DNA of 64,000 bases. Source: Kaistella soli. GTDB taxonomy: Bacteria > Bacteroidota > Bacteroidia > Flavobacteriales > Weeksellaceae. The notes beneath the pieces are model-generated. The model was not told the DNA's origin and did not search any database. It worked only from the letters and a program-made list of their open reading frames with translations. The stretch lies in NCBI RefSeq assembly GCF_019038595.1, contig NZ_JAHOPF010000002.1, positions 539,496 to 603,495 on the forward strand, in the 5' to 3' direction. Both the position numbers and the translations under genes were made by a program. Below, in pieces: positions 9,099 to 17,612 of this stretch (its first letter is position 1; each line of letters opens with the position of its first letter).

Positions 9099-10202
9099 AT
9101 GATCATTCAAAAACTCCAATTAATTAATTTCAAAAATCATCCGGAGAAAACTTTCAGTTTTTCGCCACAGATCAACTGTTTTGTTGGAAATAACGGTGCT
9201 GGAAAAACCAATTTGCTGGATGCCCTGCACTACCTTTCTGTTGCCAAAAGTTTTCTGGGAAATACCGATCTCAACAACATCAGATCGGATGAGGACTTTT
9301 TCTCAATAGAAGGCGAAATTTTCGATGGTGAAAAGGAAAATATCATCAAGATCCAGATGCCAAAAGACGCAAAGAAAATCATCAAAAAAAACGATAAATC
9401 TTACGACAGAATCGCAGATCACATCGGTTTTTTGCCAAGTGTCATCATTTCTCCTTATGATTCCAACTTAATTTCCGATTCCGGGGAGAGCCGCAGGAGA
9501 TTTCTGGATGCGATGATTTCTCAGACTGATGCTGAATATCTTTTTAATTTAATTCAGTACCAGAAAACCATCCAGCAAAGAAACGCTCTTCTGAAAAGTT
9601 TCGCTAAAAACAGGTATTTCGATGCTGAAAATCTGGAAATTTACAATGAACCTTTAATTAAATTCGGAACCAGGATTTTTGAAAAAAGACGCGAGTTTAC
9701 GGATTCTATTTTGCCTTTAATCCAGAGTTATTACGAAATAATTTCGAACGGAAATGAAAAAGTAACCGTAGTATACCAGTCCCATCTTCTTGAAGGTTCC
9801 GGAACTGATCAGCCTGATCAGATTTTCCGGAAGCTTTTAACTGAAAACCTTGAAAAAGACCGCATCCTTACGTATACGTCGAAAGGAATTCACAAAGACG
9901 ACCTGCTTTTCGAAATGAACGGAAATTCCATAAAAAAAATCGGAAGTCAGGGACAGCAGAAATCTTTCCTGATTGCGCTGAAACTGTCTCAGATGAACAG
10001 AATTAAAGAACTCACGGGCAAAACCCCGGTTCTTCTGCTCGACGATATTTTTGATAAACTGGATGACACCCGGGTTGCGCAACTGATTGAACTGGTGAAT
10101 CAGGAACATTTCGGGCAGATTTTCATTACCGATACCAGTAAAGAAAGAACGGAAAATGTGGTGAAGAAAATTAATGAAGAATCGAAAATTTTTGAAATTT
10201 AA
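9099..10202 (+). CDS. recF: DNA replication and repair protein RecF
   Basis: A 367-residue SMC-like ATPase. It has Walker A GNNGAGKTN near residue 33, the ABC signature region SQGQQKSFLIALKLSQ near 285, and Walker B PVLLLDDIFDKLD near 312. RecF binds gapped duplex DNA and helps load RecA through RecO and RecR at stalled forks. The length is normal for the family. I chose ATG 9099 (MIIQKLQLINFKNH) because family members start just before the LxLxNF strand; a TTG at 9087 would overlap the toxin gene. It is followed after 2 nt by a DUF721 gene, a common recF neighbour. Confidence 0.95.
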   Translation: MIIQKLQLINFKNHPEKTFSFSPQINCFVGNNGAGKTNLLDALHYLSVAKSFLGNTDLNNIRSDEDFFSIEGEIFDGEKENIIKIQMPKDAKKIIKKNDKSYDRIADHIGFLPSVIISPYDSNLISDSGESRRRFLDAMISQTDAEYLFNLIQYQKTIQQRNALLKSFAKNRYFDAENLEIYNEPLIKFGTRIFEKRREFTDSILPLIQSYYEIISNGNEKVTVVYQSHLLEGSGTDQPDQIFRKLLTENLEKDRILTYTSKGIHKDDLLFEMNGNSIKKIGSQGQQKSFLIALKLSQMNRIKELTGKTPVLLLDDIFDKLDDTRVAQLIELVNQEHFGQIFITDTSKERTENVVKKINEESKIFEI

Positions 10203-10204
10203 TC

Positions 10205-10495
10205 ATGAAAAAGAAAAGAGAATTTCAAAGCTCCGAATTGGTGAAATCTTTCGCAAGAATATATGGTTTTGAAGAAAAACTGATGGCTTTTGAAGTGAAA
10301 GATTTTCTGAATGAATATCTTAATGATGCGCTTTTCAGTGAGATTGAATCTGTGAATTTAAATAAAAAAATCCTGGAAATTAAAATTAAATCACCATTGC
10401 TGAAAAACGATTTCAGGATGAGGAAAACTTTTTTTCTGACTAAATTTAAGGAAAAATTCGGGGAGGAAAACTTTAACGATCTTGTGATTTTGTAG
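10205..10495 (+). CDS. DUF721 (DciA-like) domain protein
   Basis: A 96-residue basic protein that matches the DUF721 family in size and position next to recF. Features seen are an N-terminal helix, a central hydrophobic segment and the strand KKILEIKIKSPLLKNDFRMRK. DUF721 includes DciA, which recruits the replicative helicase in bacteria lacking DnaC, so a DNA-replication or repair role is reasonable but inferred. It starts 2 nt after recF. Its last 23 nt overlap the 3' end of the convergent gene, so the two transcripts are complementary there. Confidence 0.75.
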   Translation: MKKKREFQSSELVKSFARIYGFEEKLMAFEVKDFLNEYLNDALFSEIESVNLNKKILEIKIKSPLLKNDFRMRKTFFLTKFKEKFGEENFNDLVIL

Positions 10496-12509
10496 CCACT
10501 GTTTTATCCACCATTTCTTTGGCCCGCATATCCAAAGCCCGCGAGCGGATCGGCAGGAAAAACCGAAGCGGGTTCTTCATAAAATACCTGAAAATTTCTC
10601 TGTAAATCTCCTTTACTTCTCCAAAATTCACCTTTCTGGACCGGAAAGCCAAAATCATCGATAACCCGAAACTCACTGCAAAATTGAAAAATCCAATGAT
10701 AAAAACGGTGACAATAGAAATCCAGAAGGTGTAGGAATCTACCATAAAACCTTTACCATAAAAGCCTAAAGCGACATTTCCCGCAGCAAACGTAATATGA
10801 CGGATATCGAGATCCAAACCTAAGAAAAGCCCCACCGGACCTGTAATTCCAAGGAAAATACCGAACCAGAAATTTGAGATAATGCCTGCCCAGTTTCTGG
10901 CGTAATAATTGGAGATATTCTGTGAGGTTTTTTCCCCTAAAAAATAATTCAGAAAAGGGTTTTTAGCAATTCTTTTCGGAATATGATAAAACACCGAACT
11001 GTTGCCTACATTTCCGGAGATAATTCCGGATATAAACAGGAAAAAACCGGCAATACATGCATGGAGAATAGCTTTCGAGTGAAAAGGATCATGATCCTGT
11101 AAAAGTTTTGAAGCTTTATCTACCGCAAAATTCTGCTGAAATAGAACATCCAGACCATAAATAAGAGCAAGTGCAACCGGAAATGAAAGCACCACATTTC
11201 CAATAAATGCAATAAACTGCGACCGGAATAATTTGGAAACCAAATGCGCAAATTCCACATAATTTTTTCTCGTATTTTCACCTTCGGAAAGCACTTTCGC
11301 CATCGTAGCTGCTGTCATCGCAGGCTGTTTTGTCGCTAAAGTAAATCCCATCAGATAAATCATTATGAAACCCATCGCATAGTTGGTAGCATAAAGAACT
11401 GCATGGGAAAAATCGCTTCCCGGAAGCGATCCGTAAAAAAGTTTAAGCACCACCAGACAGCCTACGATAATTCCTCCTCCACTCGATTTCAGAAACATTT
11501 TAAAATAATCTCTGCGCGTCGAGGTAATATAATGGGCGCCGGTTTCCGCGGTGTGATTGGTGATCAGGTGCGACATCAGAGTCGTGCTGTCATCCACAAG
11601 ATCCCGAAGATTATTTTTATGAGACTTATACCGTAAAACATTGAAAAACAACTGCTTTGATTTCGCCAAAACATCTCCCTCCCCATCGATTACCAAGACA
11701 TTCAGAATTTCGCCCATTCTTTCCAGCTGCTGCCGGATCTTAATTAGCGACTGATTGATTTTGCCGGAAATGCCGTATTTCGCGGAATTTTTAAATGCAA
11801 GCGTTACAAAATCAAGACACTGCTGAAGATATACTTTGATCTGCTTGTGATGTACATCTTTGGAAGTAAGAGTGAAATCAGGATTATCCTTAAAATTAGC
11901 ATTCAGAATATCCAGCTCATTTTGAAGGGCGAGAAAAGGATTGTCAAATTTCCTGTATTCCGGCGCCATATTGACCACCTCGACGTCCATCGCATTTCCG
12001 ATAACCCGCCAAGCCAGGATATTCATGGAAAAAAGAAGTTCCTGCTTTACTTTTCGGGACACGACAAAATCATCAATTCCCAATAAAATGAAAAATTCGT
12101 CAAGCTGCTTTTCCTGAAGATTCTTTAAATATTCAAGATCCGACATCGGCCTCACAGAGGTAGTATCCACCAGAAACCATACGGTATTTTCGTTTTCTAC
12201 GGCTGGAAGAATTTTATTCAGAAGTCTTTTTTTAAACTCAGGAAAAAAAGCATTTTCCGATAAGATATTAGCTTCGGTGAGCGATAAATTAAATGGTTTG
12301 CCCTGGAAAATATTTTTGATATAATAACCGAAATTTTCAGTGATTTCAACATTATTTCTAAGAAAATCAAGTATTTCGTCAAAATTGCTGTTGCGGAGAT
12401 TGAGCATCAGTTCGGAAAGAGGTTCGAGAGATTTCGTCTCGTTTCTAAAGCTGAAATACTTGGTTAGAATTTCATTAAAATCGATCTTATTTCGTTTGTA
12501 TAAAGGCAT
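10473..12509 (-). CDS. Gcr-like site-specific recombinase family membrane protein
   Basis: A 678-residue protein whose N-terminal half is soluble and mostly helical and whose C-terminal half (about 345-640) has five to seven membrane segments, including GGGIIVGCLVVLKLFYG, YATNYAMGFIMIYLMGF and GFYGKGFMVDSYTFWISIV. It resembles the SpecificRecomb family (Neisseria gcr), which is named as a recombinase but is predicted to be membrane-bound. I see no Tyr or Ser recombinase catalytic motif, so recombinase activity is doubtful. A TATCTTTG box lies 8 nt upstream of its ATG, giving a nearly leaderless transcript separate from the mtgA gene ahead of it. Confidence 0.75.
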   Translation of the reverse strand: MPLYKRNKIDFNEILTKYFSFRNETKSLEPLSELMLNLRNSNFDEILDFLRNNVEITENFGYYIKNIFQGKPFNLSLTEANILSENAFFPEFKKRLLNKILPAVENENTVWFLVDTTSVRPMSDLEYLKNLQEKQLDEFFILLGIDDFVVSRKVKQELLFSMNILAWRVIGNAMDVEVVNMAPEYRKFDNPFLALQNELDILNANFKDNPDFTLTSKDVHHKQIKVYLQQCLDFVTLAFKNSAKYGISGKINQSLIKIRQQLERMGEILNVLVIDGEGDVLAKSKQLFFNVLRYKSHKNNLRDLVDDSTTLMSHLITNHTAETGAHYITSTRRDYFKMFLKSSGGGIIVGCLVVLKLFYGSLPGSDFSHAVLYATNYAMGFIMIYLMGFTLATKQPAMTAATMAKVLSEGENTRKNYVEFAHLVSKLFRSQFIAFIGNVVLSFPVALALIYGLDVLFQQNFAVDKASKLLQDHDPFHSKAILHACIAGFFLFISGIISGNVGNSSVFYHIPKRIAKNPFLNYFLGEKTSQNISNYYARNWAGIISNFWFGIFLGITGPVGLFLGLDLDIRHITFAAGNVALGFYGKGFMVDSYTFWISIVTVFIIGFFNFAVSFGLSMILAFRSRKVNFGEVKEIYREIFRYFMKNPLRFFLPIRSRALDMRAKEMVDKTVATKSQDR

Positions 12510-12517
12510 AATCCCTG

Positions 12518-12525
12518 CAAAGATA
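12518..12525 (-). promoter_or_regulatory. -7 box TATCTTTG for the Gcr-like gene
   Basis: TAnnTTTG match on the minus strand in the 18-nt gap after mtgA, ending 8 nt before the ATG at 12509. It gives the Gcr-like gene its own start within the minus-strand run. Confidence 0.55.
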
Positions 12526-12527
12526 AA

Positions 12528-13172
12528 TTATTTCAAATTGACGTTATTCATCTGACGCAAAATCCAGTTATGCTTTTTGTTCAGATATGGAGAGGGATTT
12601 TTCGGGTCGTATTTTTTCGGATTCGGGAGAATTGTCGCTATCCACGCCGCTTCACTTTTGGTTAATTCCTTCGAACTTTTATTGAAATAATATTCAGAAG
12701 CTGCTTCTACGCCGAAAACGCCGCGACCCATTTCGATGGAATTCAGATAACGTTCAAGGATGATATCTTTGCTCCACACCAGTTCAATAATGGACGTATA
12801 AACCGCTTCCAAACCTTTGCGGATCCAGCTTCTGCCCTGCCAAAGAAACACATTTTTTGCGGTCTGCTGGGATATGGTACTTCCGCCGCGCAGTTTCTTG
12901 CCTTGCCCATTATGTTTCATCGCTTTTTCAATCGCCTTATAATCGAAACCGTTATGACTGAAAAAGGCCTGATCTTCCGAAGCAATTACCGCTTTCTTTA
13001 CATTGGTTCCCATTTCATCGTAGGAGATATAATCTCTTTTAAGTTTTCCGTACTCCAGCAAACCGCCGATTTGGGTAAGCGTGATGGGCGGATTGAAAAA
13101 TTTCCCCCAGAAAATGAAGATGATATTGGCCAGAATTAAAATAAAAACAAGTTTCTTGATTTTCTTCCACAT
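12528..13172 (-). CDS. mtgA: Monofunctional peptidoglycan glycosyltransferase MtgA
   Basis: A 214-residue GT51 enzyme that polymerises lipid II into glycan strands without a transpeptidase domain. One N-terminal membrane anchor (residues 6-24) places the catalytic domain in the periplasm. The GT51 motifs are in order: ASEDQAFFSHNGFDY (catalytic Glu near 67), GGSTISQQTAKN (about 97), the ERYLNSIEMGRGVFGVEAA block (about 141-159, second Glu) and a C-terminal ILPNPKKYDP. The length is normal. Its own -7 box lies at 13215-13222. Confidence 0.93.
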   Translation of the reverse strand: MWKKIKKLVFILILANIIFIFWGKFFNPPITLTQIGGLLEYGKLKRDYISYDEMGTNVKKAVIASEDQAFFSHNGFDYKAIEKAMKHNGQGKKLRGGSTISQQTAKNVFLWQGRSWIRKGLEAVYTSIIELVWSKDIILERYLNSIEMGRGVFGVEAASEYYFNKSSKELTKSEAAWIATILPNPKKYDPKNPSPYLNKKHNWILRQMNNVNLK

Positions 13173-13214
13173 AAATGATGAATACTAAATAATGAACAGT
13201 AAATAATTTTTTGC

Positions 13215-13222
13215 AAAAATAG
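13215..13222 (-). promoter_or_regulatory. -7 box TATTTTTG upstream of mtgA
   Basis: Minus-strand TAnnTTTG match in the intergenic gap between mtgA and the binding-protein gene, giving a leader of about 40 nt. Confidence 0.45.
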
Positions 13223-13231
13223 GAATATTAA

Positions 13232-14278
13232 TTACTTCAACTCTTTCAGATAGGTTAAATTATAGTCGGGTAAAAGTTCGGGATGGAAGATCTTGATATA
13301 ATCTTTCAGGATAAGATCTGCGCGCACCACGCCGCTTTCGAAGTAATCATTGGATTTTGATTTCTCTTTTCCGGAAAGCGTATACAGTTTACCGTTGTTG
13401 AAAACGTTCATTTTCGCGTAATTCGGGTTAATCTGTAAGAGTTCTTTTTTCTCCTGATGATTTCCCACATTCACCCAAAACTCAGCATCCCTGGATTTCG
13501 CATACACTTCTTCAAAACTCATGGGAACAGCTTTCGATTCGGTATTATCAGCATTGATATATTTTGCATTAGCATCGGAAATCAATGCAGCTAAATTGGT
13601 TTTTCCTCCCGGCAAAAACCACTGATTTCCGTACATTTCGTTGGCCAGAACCACCGGTGTTTTTCGAGCATTCTGAGCCAGAGTTTTCAATGTTTTGTAT
13701 GAATTCTGAATTTCATTAAATTTTAAATCTGCATCTTTTTCGGCGCCTAACAGTTTGCCGAAAACCAGAAGATATTTTGATTTTTCTAAAGGATTTTGCT
13801 CCAGATATTCATCCAGAAAAATGATATCAATTCCGTTTTTCTTTATTAAATCATAAGTATTATCAAAACTCGCTATATAATTCGTGAAAACAGCATCAGG
13901 CTTTAAAGCAATGATTTTTTCAATATCATATTTCTGTTCGTTACCGATATTCTGAATTCTTCCTTCGTTGATCAGCTGATGAATTTTGTCGGAATAAACA
14001 TATTCCGGGCTTGATATTCCAATGATTTTATCCTCCATACCCAATTCGGTGAAGTAACCCACCAGACTTGCATTAAGGAGCATTACCCGTTTAAACGGAA
14101 GTTTTGCGGTCGGAATTTCATAACTGAATTTTCCTGATTTCAGATTCAAAATCCCGGAATTTTCCTTATACTGAACGTTTGAAGAAATAATTTGCCAGTC
14201 ATTTGGAGCCGGTTTGGACTCTTTTTTACAGGAAAACAGAAAAAAAACTGAAAGAAATAATAAAAAAGTCGGTTTCAT
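13232..14278 (-). CDS. ABC transporter substrate-binding lipoprotein (cobalamin/iron-siderophore type)
   Basis: A 348-residue lipoprotein. ATG 14278 is chosen because it gives a proper signal peptide with lipobox LFSC; a longer in-frame start at 14338 would run into the tRNA gene and adds an implausible tail. The fold is that of class III periplasmic binding proteins (BtuF/FepB): an N-terminal lobe with RVMLLNASLVGYFTELGMEDKI, then IEKIIALKPDAVFTN, and a C-terminal lobe with PVVLANEMYGNQWFLPGGKTN. Such proteins deliver vitamin B12, haem or ferric siderophores to a membrane permease. No permease or ATPase genes lie next to it here, so the ligand is undetermined. Confidence 0.82.
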   Translation of the reverse strand: MKPTFLLFLSVFFLFSCKKESKPAPNDWQIISSNVQYKENSGILNLKSGKFSYEIPTAKLPFKRVMLLNASLVGYFTELGMEDKIIGISSPEYVYSDKIHQLINEGRIQNIGNEQKYDIEKIIALKPDAVFTNYIASFDNTYDLIKKNGIDIIFLDEYLEQNPLEKSKYLLVFGKLLGAEKDADLKFNEIQNSYKTLKTLAQNARKTPVVLANEMYGNQWFLPGGKTNLAALISDANAKYINADNTESKAVPMSFEEVYAKSRDAEFWVNVGNHQEKKELLQINPNYAKMNVFNNGKLYTLSGKEKSKSNDYFESGVVRADLILKDYIKIFHPELLPDYNLTYLKELK

Positions 14279-14302
14279 TTTCCAAAGGAAGCAAAAAAGT
14301 AC

Positions 14303-14310
14303 TATATTTG
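14303..14310 (+). promoter_or_regulatory. -7 box TATATTTG for tRNA-Arg
   Basis: TAnnTTTG match ending 13 nt before the first base of the tRNA. Confidence 0.6.
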
Positions 14311-14323
14311 CAAACCGAAAAAC

Positions 14324-14397
14324 GGCCTCGTGGCGCAACTGAATAGCGCATCTGATTACGGCTCAGAAGGTTACAGGTTTGAATCCTGTCGAGGTCA
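14324..14397 (+). tRNA. tRNA-Arg (anticodon ACG)
   Basis: A 74-nt cloverleaf can be folded by eye. The acceptor stem pairs GGCCTCG with CGAGGTC, the D arm is GCGCAACTGAATAGCGC, the anticodon stem TCTGA/TCAGA holds loop TTACGGC (anticodon ACG), and the T arm is ACAGG with TTTGAAT. ACG is normally edited to ICG and reads CGU, CGC and CGA. A full CCA tail is not encoded. A strong terminator follows directly. Confidence 0.97.
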
Positions 14398-14400
14398 CAA

Positions 14401-14426
14401 AAAACCCTGCATTAGCAGGGTTTTTC
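14401..14426. terminator. Bidirectional terminator between tRNA-Arg and prmA
   Basis: CCCTGC-ATTA-GCAGGG hairpin flanked by A-run and T-run on both sides, so it can end the tRNA transcript (+) and the convergent prmA transcript (-). Confidence 0.88.
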
Positions 14427-15253
14427 TATTTTTCGAGCAGTAAAGAAACCCATTCTTCCCGCTGCAATTTCCTTTTTAAAGTGAGATTGTGTTCCGTACA
14501 AACCTCCAGAATATCATCGACATCGAAGAAACACAGTCCGGAAAGCAGAAGCTGTCCACCATTATTTAAAACCGAAACATAAGTCGGAATATCAGAAATA
14601 AGGATATTTCTGTTGATGTTCGCCAGAATGATATCGAAATTTTCATTTCCTAGGTTGTCTGCAGTTCCCTGTGAAATCTCCAGCTCTACATTGTTTCTGG
14701 CTGCATTCTCTTTTGAATTTTCCACTGACCATTCGTCGATATCGATCGCAACTGTTTTTCCGGCTCCTTTCTGTTTGGCAAAGATCGCAAGAACAGACGT
14801 CCCGCAGCCCATATCGAGTACGGTTTTGTTTTCAAAATCCATGTCGAGCATCTGCTGAATCATGAGATAGGTGGTCGCGTGATGCCCTGTTCCGAAAGAC
14901 ATTTTCGGCTGAATAATGATTTCGTGGGGAAGGTTTTGGTTTTCATGAAATTCTGCACGGATGGAAACCTGGTTTTCAACATTGATAGGATCAAAATTCT
15001 TTTCCCATTCTTCATTCCAGTTGATGTTGGGCATTTCATGGAAAGTGTAATTTACTTTCACTTCCTCATTCTGCAATAAATGGATCTGCTGAAGTTCGTT
15101 TTCATTAAACAGCTCTTTCTGAATATAGGCCAGAATTCCGTCATTTTCTTCGGTAAAACTGTCGAAACCGATTTCGATGAGTTCTGCCATGAGGATTTCG
15201 TTCCATGGTTGAAGGGGTGAAATTTTGAAATTGAATTCTAAGTAACTGTTCAT
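14426..15253 (-). CDS. prmA: Ribosomal protein L11 methyltransferase
   Basis: A 275-residue class I SAM methyltransferase that trimethylates ribosomal protein L11. An N-terminal substrate-recognition domain (1-110) precedes PKMSFGTGHHATT (about 118-130), the SAM motif VLDMGCGTSVLAIFA (about 144), the acidic ribose-binding segment TVAIDIDEW, and LANINRNIL (about 210) in place of an NPPY motif, as in PrmA proteins. The length is slightly shorter than in E. coli. The stop codon sits at the edge of the shared terminator. Confidence 0.92.
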   Translation of the reverse strand: MNSYLEFNFKISPLQPWNEILMAELIEIGFDSFTEENDGILAYIQKELFNENELQQIHLLQNEEVKVNYTFHEMPNINWNEEWEKNFDPINVENQVSIRAEFHENQNLPHEIIIQPKMSFGTGHHATTYLMIQQMLDMDFENKTVLDMGCGTSVLAIFAKQKGAGKTVAIDIDEWSVENSKENAARNNVELEISQGTADNLGNENFDIILANINRNILISDIPTYVSVLNNGGQLLLSGLCFFDVDDILEVCTEHNLTLKRKLQREEWVSLLLEK

Positions 15254-15300
15254 TGTAAATTTTTTGTAAAAATAATTAATTTTCTATTGATAACGGAACC

Positions 15301-15397
15301 GCGCCCCGGATTGAACGGCATGTCTGAGCTCTTTTCTTTGCGGCGGCAAAGCCGCCGCAAAGAAAAAGCGAGTAGTGAAAGCCGGAAATGTGCGCCC
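15301..15397. repeat. Intergenic hairpin element with 16-bp perfect stem
   Basis: A perfect 16-bp inverted repeat (15332-15347 and 15351-15366, loop AAA) with core GCGGCGGC/GCCGCCGC. It is flanked on the left by GCGCCCCGGATTGAACGGCA and on the right by GAAAGCCGGAAATGTGCGCCC, whose ends (GCGCCC and CCGG) mirror each other. It lies downstream of the glycosyltransferase and upstream of prmA. The stem with T-rich ends could act as a terminator in both directions. From memory, elements with this flank pattern recur in Weeksellaceae genomes, so it may be a dispersed repeat. Confidence 0.7.
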
Positions 15398-15403
15398 AAA
15401 CTA

Positions 15404-16402
15404 CTACTGATGAAAATGCTTTGGAAATGCTTCCTCAGGTTTCTGTCTGAAAATATTGAGCAAAACCCACGATTTCAGGAAACCGTAACCGTAGGAAAAC
15501 ATCTGTATATACGTGGAAATAATGGCAAACGATGCGATGCTGATGTTTTTGGTTTTGTACAGCGCATGGAAAAACACCAGCACTGTGTATAAGCCGTACA
15601 TCGCCAGAATAAATCCTTTCTGAAACAGGAAATACTCGATAAATCCAAGAATATAACCGATGAGAAACAGGGACGGAAACGCGAAAGAAATTTTCACATA
15701 TTTTGGATGTCTCTGATTAAGGATTGGCCGTGCGCAGCCGAACTGATAAACCTGTTTCGAGAATTTCCCGAAATCGACCCGCCTTTTGTGGTAAACGCCA
15801 ATATCATCGAAAAATGCCGTAATGAAACCGTTTTCCCAAAGGGTCATCGAAAGATCCGGATCTTCACCGATTCTCATTTCCGAAAAACCGCCGACTTTTT
15901 CAAATGTGGATTTGCGGACGCCCATATTGAAACTCCGCGGCTGAAATTTGGTCACCGCTTTTTTGCTGCCGCGGATTCCGCCCGTGGTAAAAACCGAGGT
16001 CATGGAATAGGAAATCGCTTTCTGCATCAGATTGAAACCTTTGTGGGCTTTGTCGGCACCGCCAAAAGCGTCACACGGAATTTCAGCGATATTTTTTTTG
16101 ATATTTACTATATAATCTTTCTCCACAATCACATCAGAATCCACGAAAACAAGCCAGTGATTCTTTGCTCTTCTGGCTCCGTAATTCCTTGACAAACCTG
16201 GACCGGAATTGTCTTTACGGAAAAACTGAATGTTCAGGCTTTCAGCAAAAAGTTCTATGGTCGGTCTTAAATCAATCTGAGAACCATCGTCCACAATTAT
16301 AATTTCAAAATCCTTGTCAGTCTGATGGGACAGGGAATTGAGCAACTCGAAAAGTTCGTCCTTTCGGTTGTAGATGGCGATGATAATGGAGATTGAGTTC
16401 AA
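15404..16402 (-). CDS. Family 2 glycosyltransferase with C-terminal membrane segments
   Basis: A 332-residue GT-A enzyme. The N-terminal domain has SIIIAIYNRKDEL, the nucleotide-sugar site VDDGSQ (about 38) and the DxD motif FVDSDVIV (about 92), with the acceptor region MRIGEDPDLSMTLWENG near 187. Residues from about 250 to 315 form two to three membrane helices, so it acts on the cytoplasmic face of the inner membrane. Such enzymes build polysaccharide or glycolipid; the sugar cannot be told. It starts 19 nt after rlmL on the same strand and is probably co-transcribed. Confidence 0.87.
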   Translation of the reverse strand: MNSISIIIAIYNRKDELFELLNSLSHQTDKDFEIIIVDDGSQIDLRPTIELFAESLNIQFFRKDNSGPGLSRNYGARRAKNHWLVFVDSDVIVEKDYIVNIKKNIAEIPCDAFGGADKAHKGFNLMQKAISYSMTSVFTTGGIRGSKKAVTKFQPRSFNMGVRKSTFEKVGGFSEMRIGEDPDLSMTLWENGFITAFFDDIGVYHKRRVDFGKFSKQVYQFGCARPILNQRHPKYVKISFAFPSLFLIGYILGFIEYFLFQKGFILAMYGLYTVLVFFHALYKTKNISIASFAIISTYIQMFSYGYGFLKSWVLLNIFRQKPEEAFPKHFHQ

Positions 16403-16421
16403 TGGATTTCGGAGCGCTTAA

Positions 16422-17591
16422 TTAAGTGGGTTCGTTTGTTAATTTATGGATTTTCTTTGTTCCCTCATACATCTCAAACTGCAGGAATCTGCATTCCAGC
16501 TTTCCGTTGAAAAGCTTGATTCGGCGGGAAGGTCTTAATCCAACTTTCTTGGCAGCATCAAGATCTGAAGAAATAAACCACGCTAAAGTATTAGGATAAT
16601 TTTTCTTAAAAGTATCACCGATCTTTTTGTAAAAATCATCGTCCAGAATTTCAATTCTCTCGTCATAAGGCGGATTGAAAACCATCAATAATGGGAACAA
16701 TTCTTTTTTAGATTCGAAGAAATCCTGTCTTTTCACTTCAATCACGTCTTCCATTTCGGCAGCTTCGATATTGAGGTGTGCAGCGTTCAGCATCTGAGAA
16801 TCCAGATCATAACCCACAATTTTTCCGCTGAATTCTTTTACGCGGTTAATTCTTACTTCTTTTATTTTCTGGAAAAGTTCTGCATCATAATTTTTCCAGT
16901 TCTGAAAACCGAATTTTCTTCTAAAAATCTGCGCAGGCAAATCCATTGCGATCATCGCCGCTTCTATCAGCAAAGTACCGGAACCGCACATCGGATCCAA
17001 AAAGTTTCCTTTTCCGTCCCAACCTGCAAGCTGCAGCATTCCGCTGGCCAACACTTCGTTAATAGGAGCTTCCCCCTGCTCTTTTCTGTATCCGCGTTTG
17101 AATAAGGGGTCGCCGCCAGAATCCAGAGAAATGGTTACCAGTTCACGGTCAATATGCAGGTGGAATTTAATATCTGGGTCCTGAACATCCACGTTTGGTC
17201 TTTTCCTGTGTTTGAATTTGAAGTAATCTACGATGGCGTCCTTCATTTTCTGGGACATAAACTGCGAATGTTTAAACCTTTCAGAATAAACGGTCGCGTC
17301 AATTGCAAAGGTCTGGTCAACGCTCATATATTCGTCCCAGGGAAAAGCAAAAAGTTTATCGTAAAAACGGCTTTCATCCCAGGCTTTAAAGGTAAGCAGC
17401 GGAATTAAGATCTTTACCGCCGTTCTCGCTGAATAGTTAAGTTTATAAAGAAAACCGAGGTCGCCTTCGCAGTTTACCGCACGGTTTTTTATTTCAACAT
17501 TTGCGCCGCCCAGTTTTTTCACTTCTTCGGCCAACACTTCTTCGAGACCGAAAAATGTTTTTATCTGTATTTGTAGATTTTCTGTGTTCAT
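16422..17591 (-). CDS. rlmL: THUMP-domain 23S rRNA guanine-N2 methyltransferase (RlmL N-terminal type)
   Basis: A 389-residue RNA methyltransferase. An N-terminal ferredoxin-like/THUMP region (about 1-155) is followed by the SAM domain with NFLDPMCGSGTLLIEAAMIA (about 197), VGYDLDSQML (about 262) and the catalytic NPPYDERI (about 310). The length fits the single-domain RlmL homologues common in Bacteroidota that lack the RlmK half found in E. coli, so G2445 methylation is the likely activity. A TACCTTTG box lies 7 nt ahead of the ATG, and a REP-like palindrome occupies the -33 region of this promoter. Confidence 0.9.
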   Translation of the reverse strand: MNTENLQIQIKTFFGLEEVLAEEVKKLGGANVEIKNRAVNCEGDLGFLYKLNYSARTAVKILIPLLTFKAWDESRFYDKLFAFPWDEYMSVDQTFAIDATVYSERFKHSQFMSQKMKDAIVDYFKFKHRKRPNVDVQDPDIKFHLHIDRELVTISLDSGGDPLFKRGYRKEQGEAPINEVLASGMLQLAGWDGKGNFLDPMCGSGTLLIEAAMIAMDLPAQIFRRKFGFQNWKNYDAELFQKIKEVRINRVKEFSGKIVGYDLDSQMLNAAHLNIEAAEMEDVIEVKRQDFFESKKELFPLLMVFNPPYDERIEILDDDFYKKIGDTFKKNYPNTLAWFISSDLDAAKKVGLRPSRRIKLFNGKLECRFLQFEMYEGTKKIHKLTNEPT

Positions 17592-17598
17592 CGTTTTG

Positions 17599-17606
17599 CA
17601 AAGGTA
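17599..17606 (-). promoter_or_regulatory. -7 box TACCTTTG for rlmL
   Basis: Minus-strand TAnnTTTG match ending 7 nt before the rlmL ATG (17591). The palindrome at 17622-17634 lies just upstream, over the expected -33 region. Confidence 0.6.
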
Positions 17607-17612
17607 AGAATT

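Noticed and set aside
14279..14338. Upstream in-frame start for the substrate-binding lipoprotein
   Set aside because: It would overlap tRNA-Arg and place 20 extra residues before a perfect lipoprotein signal peptide.
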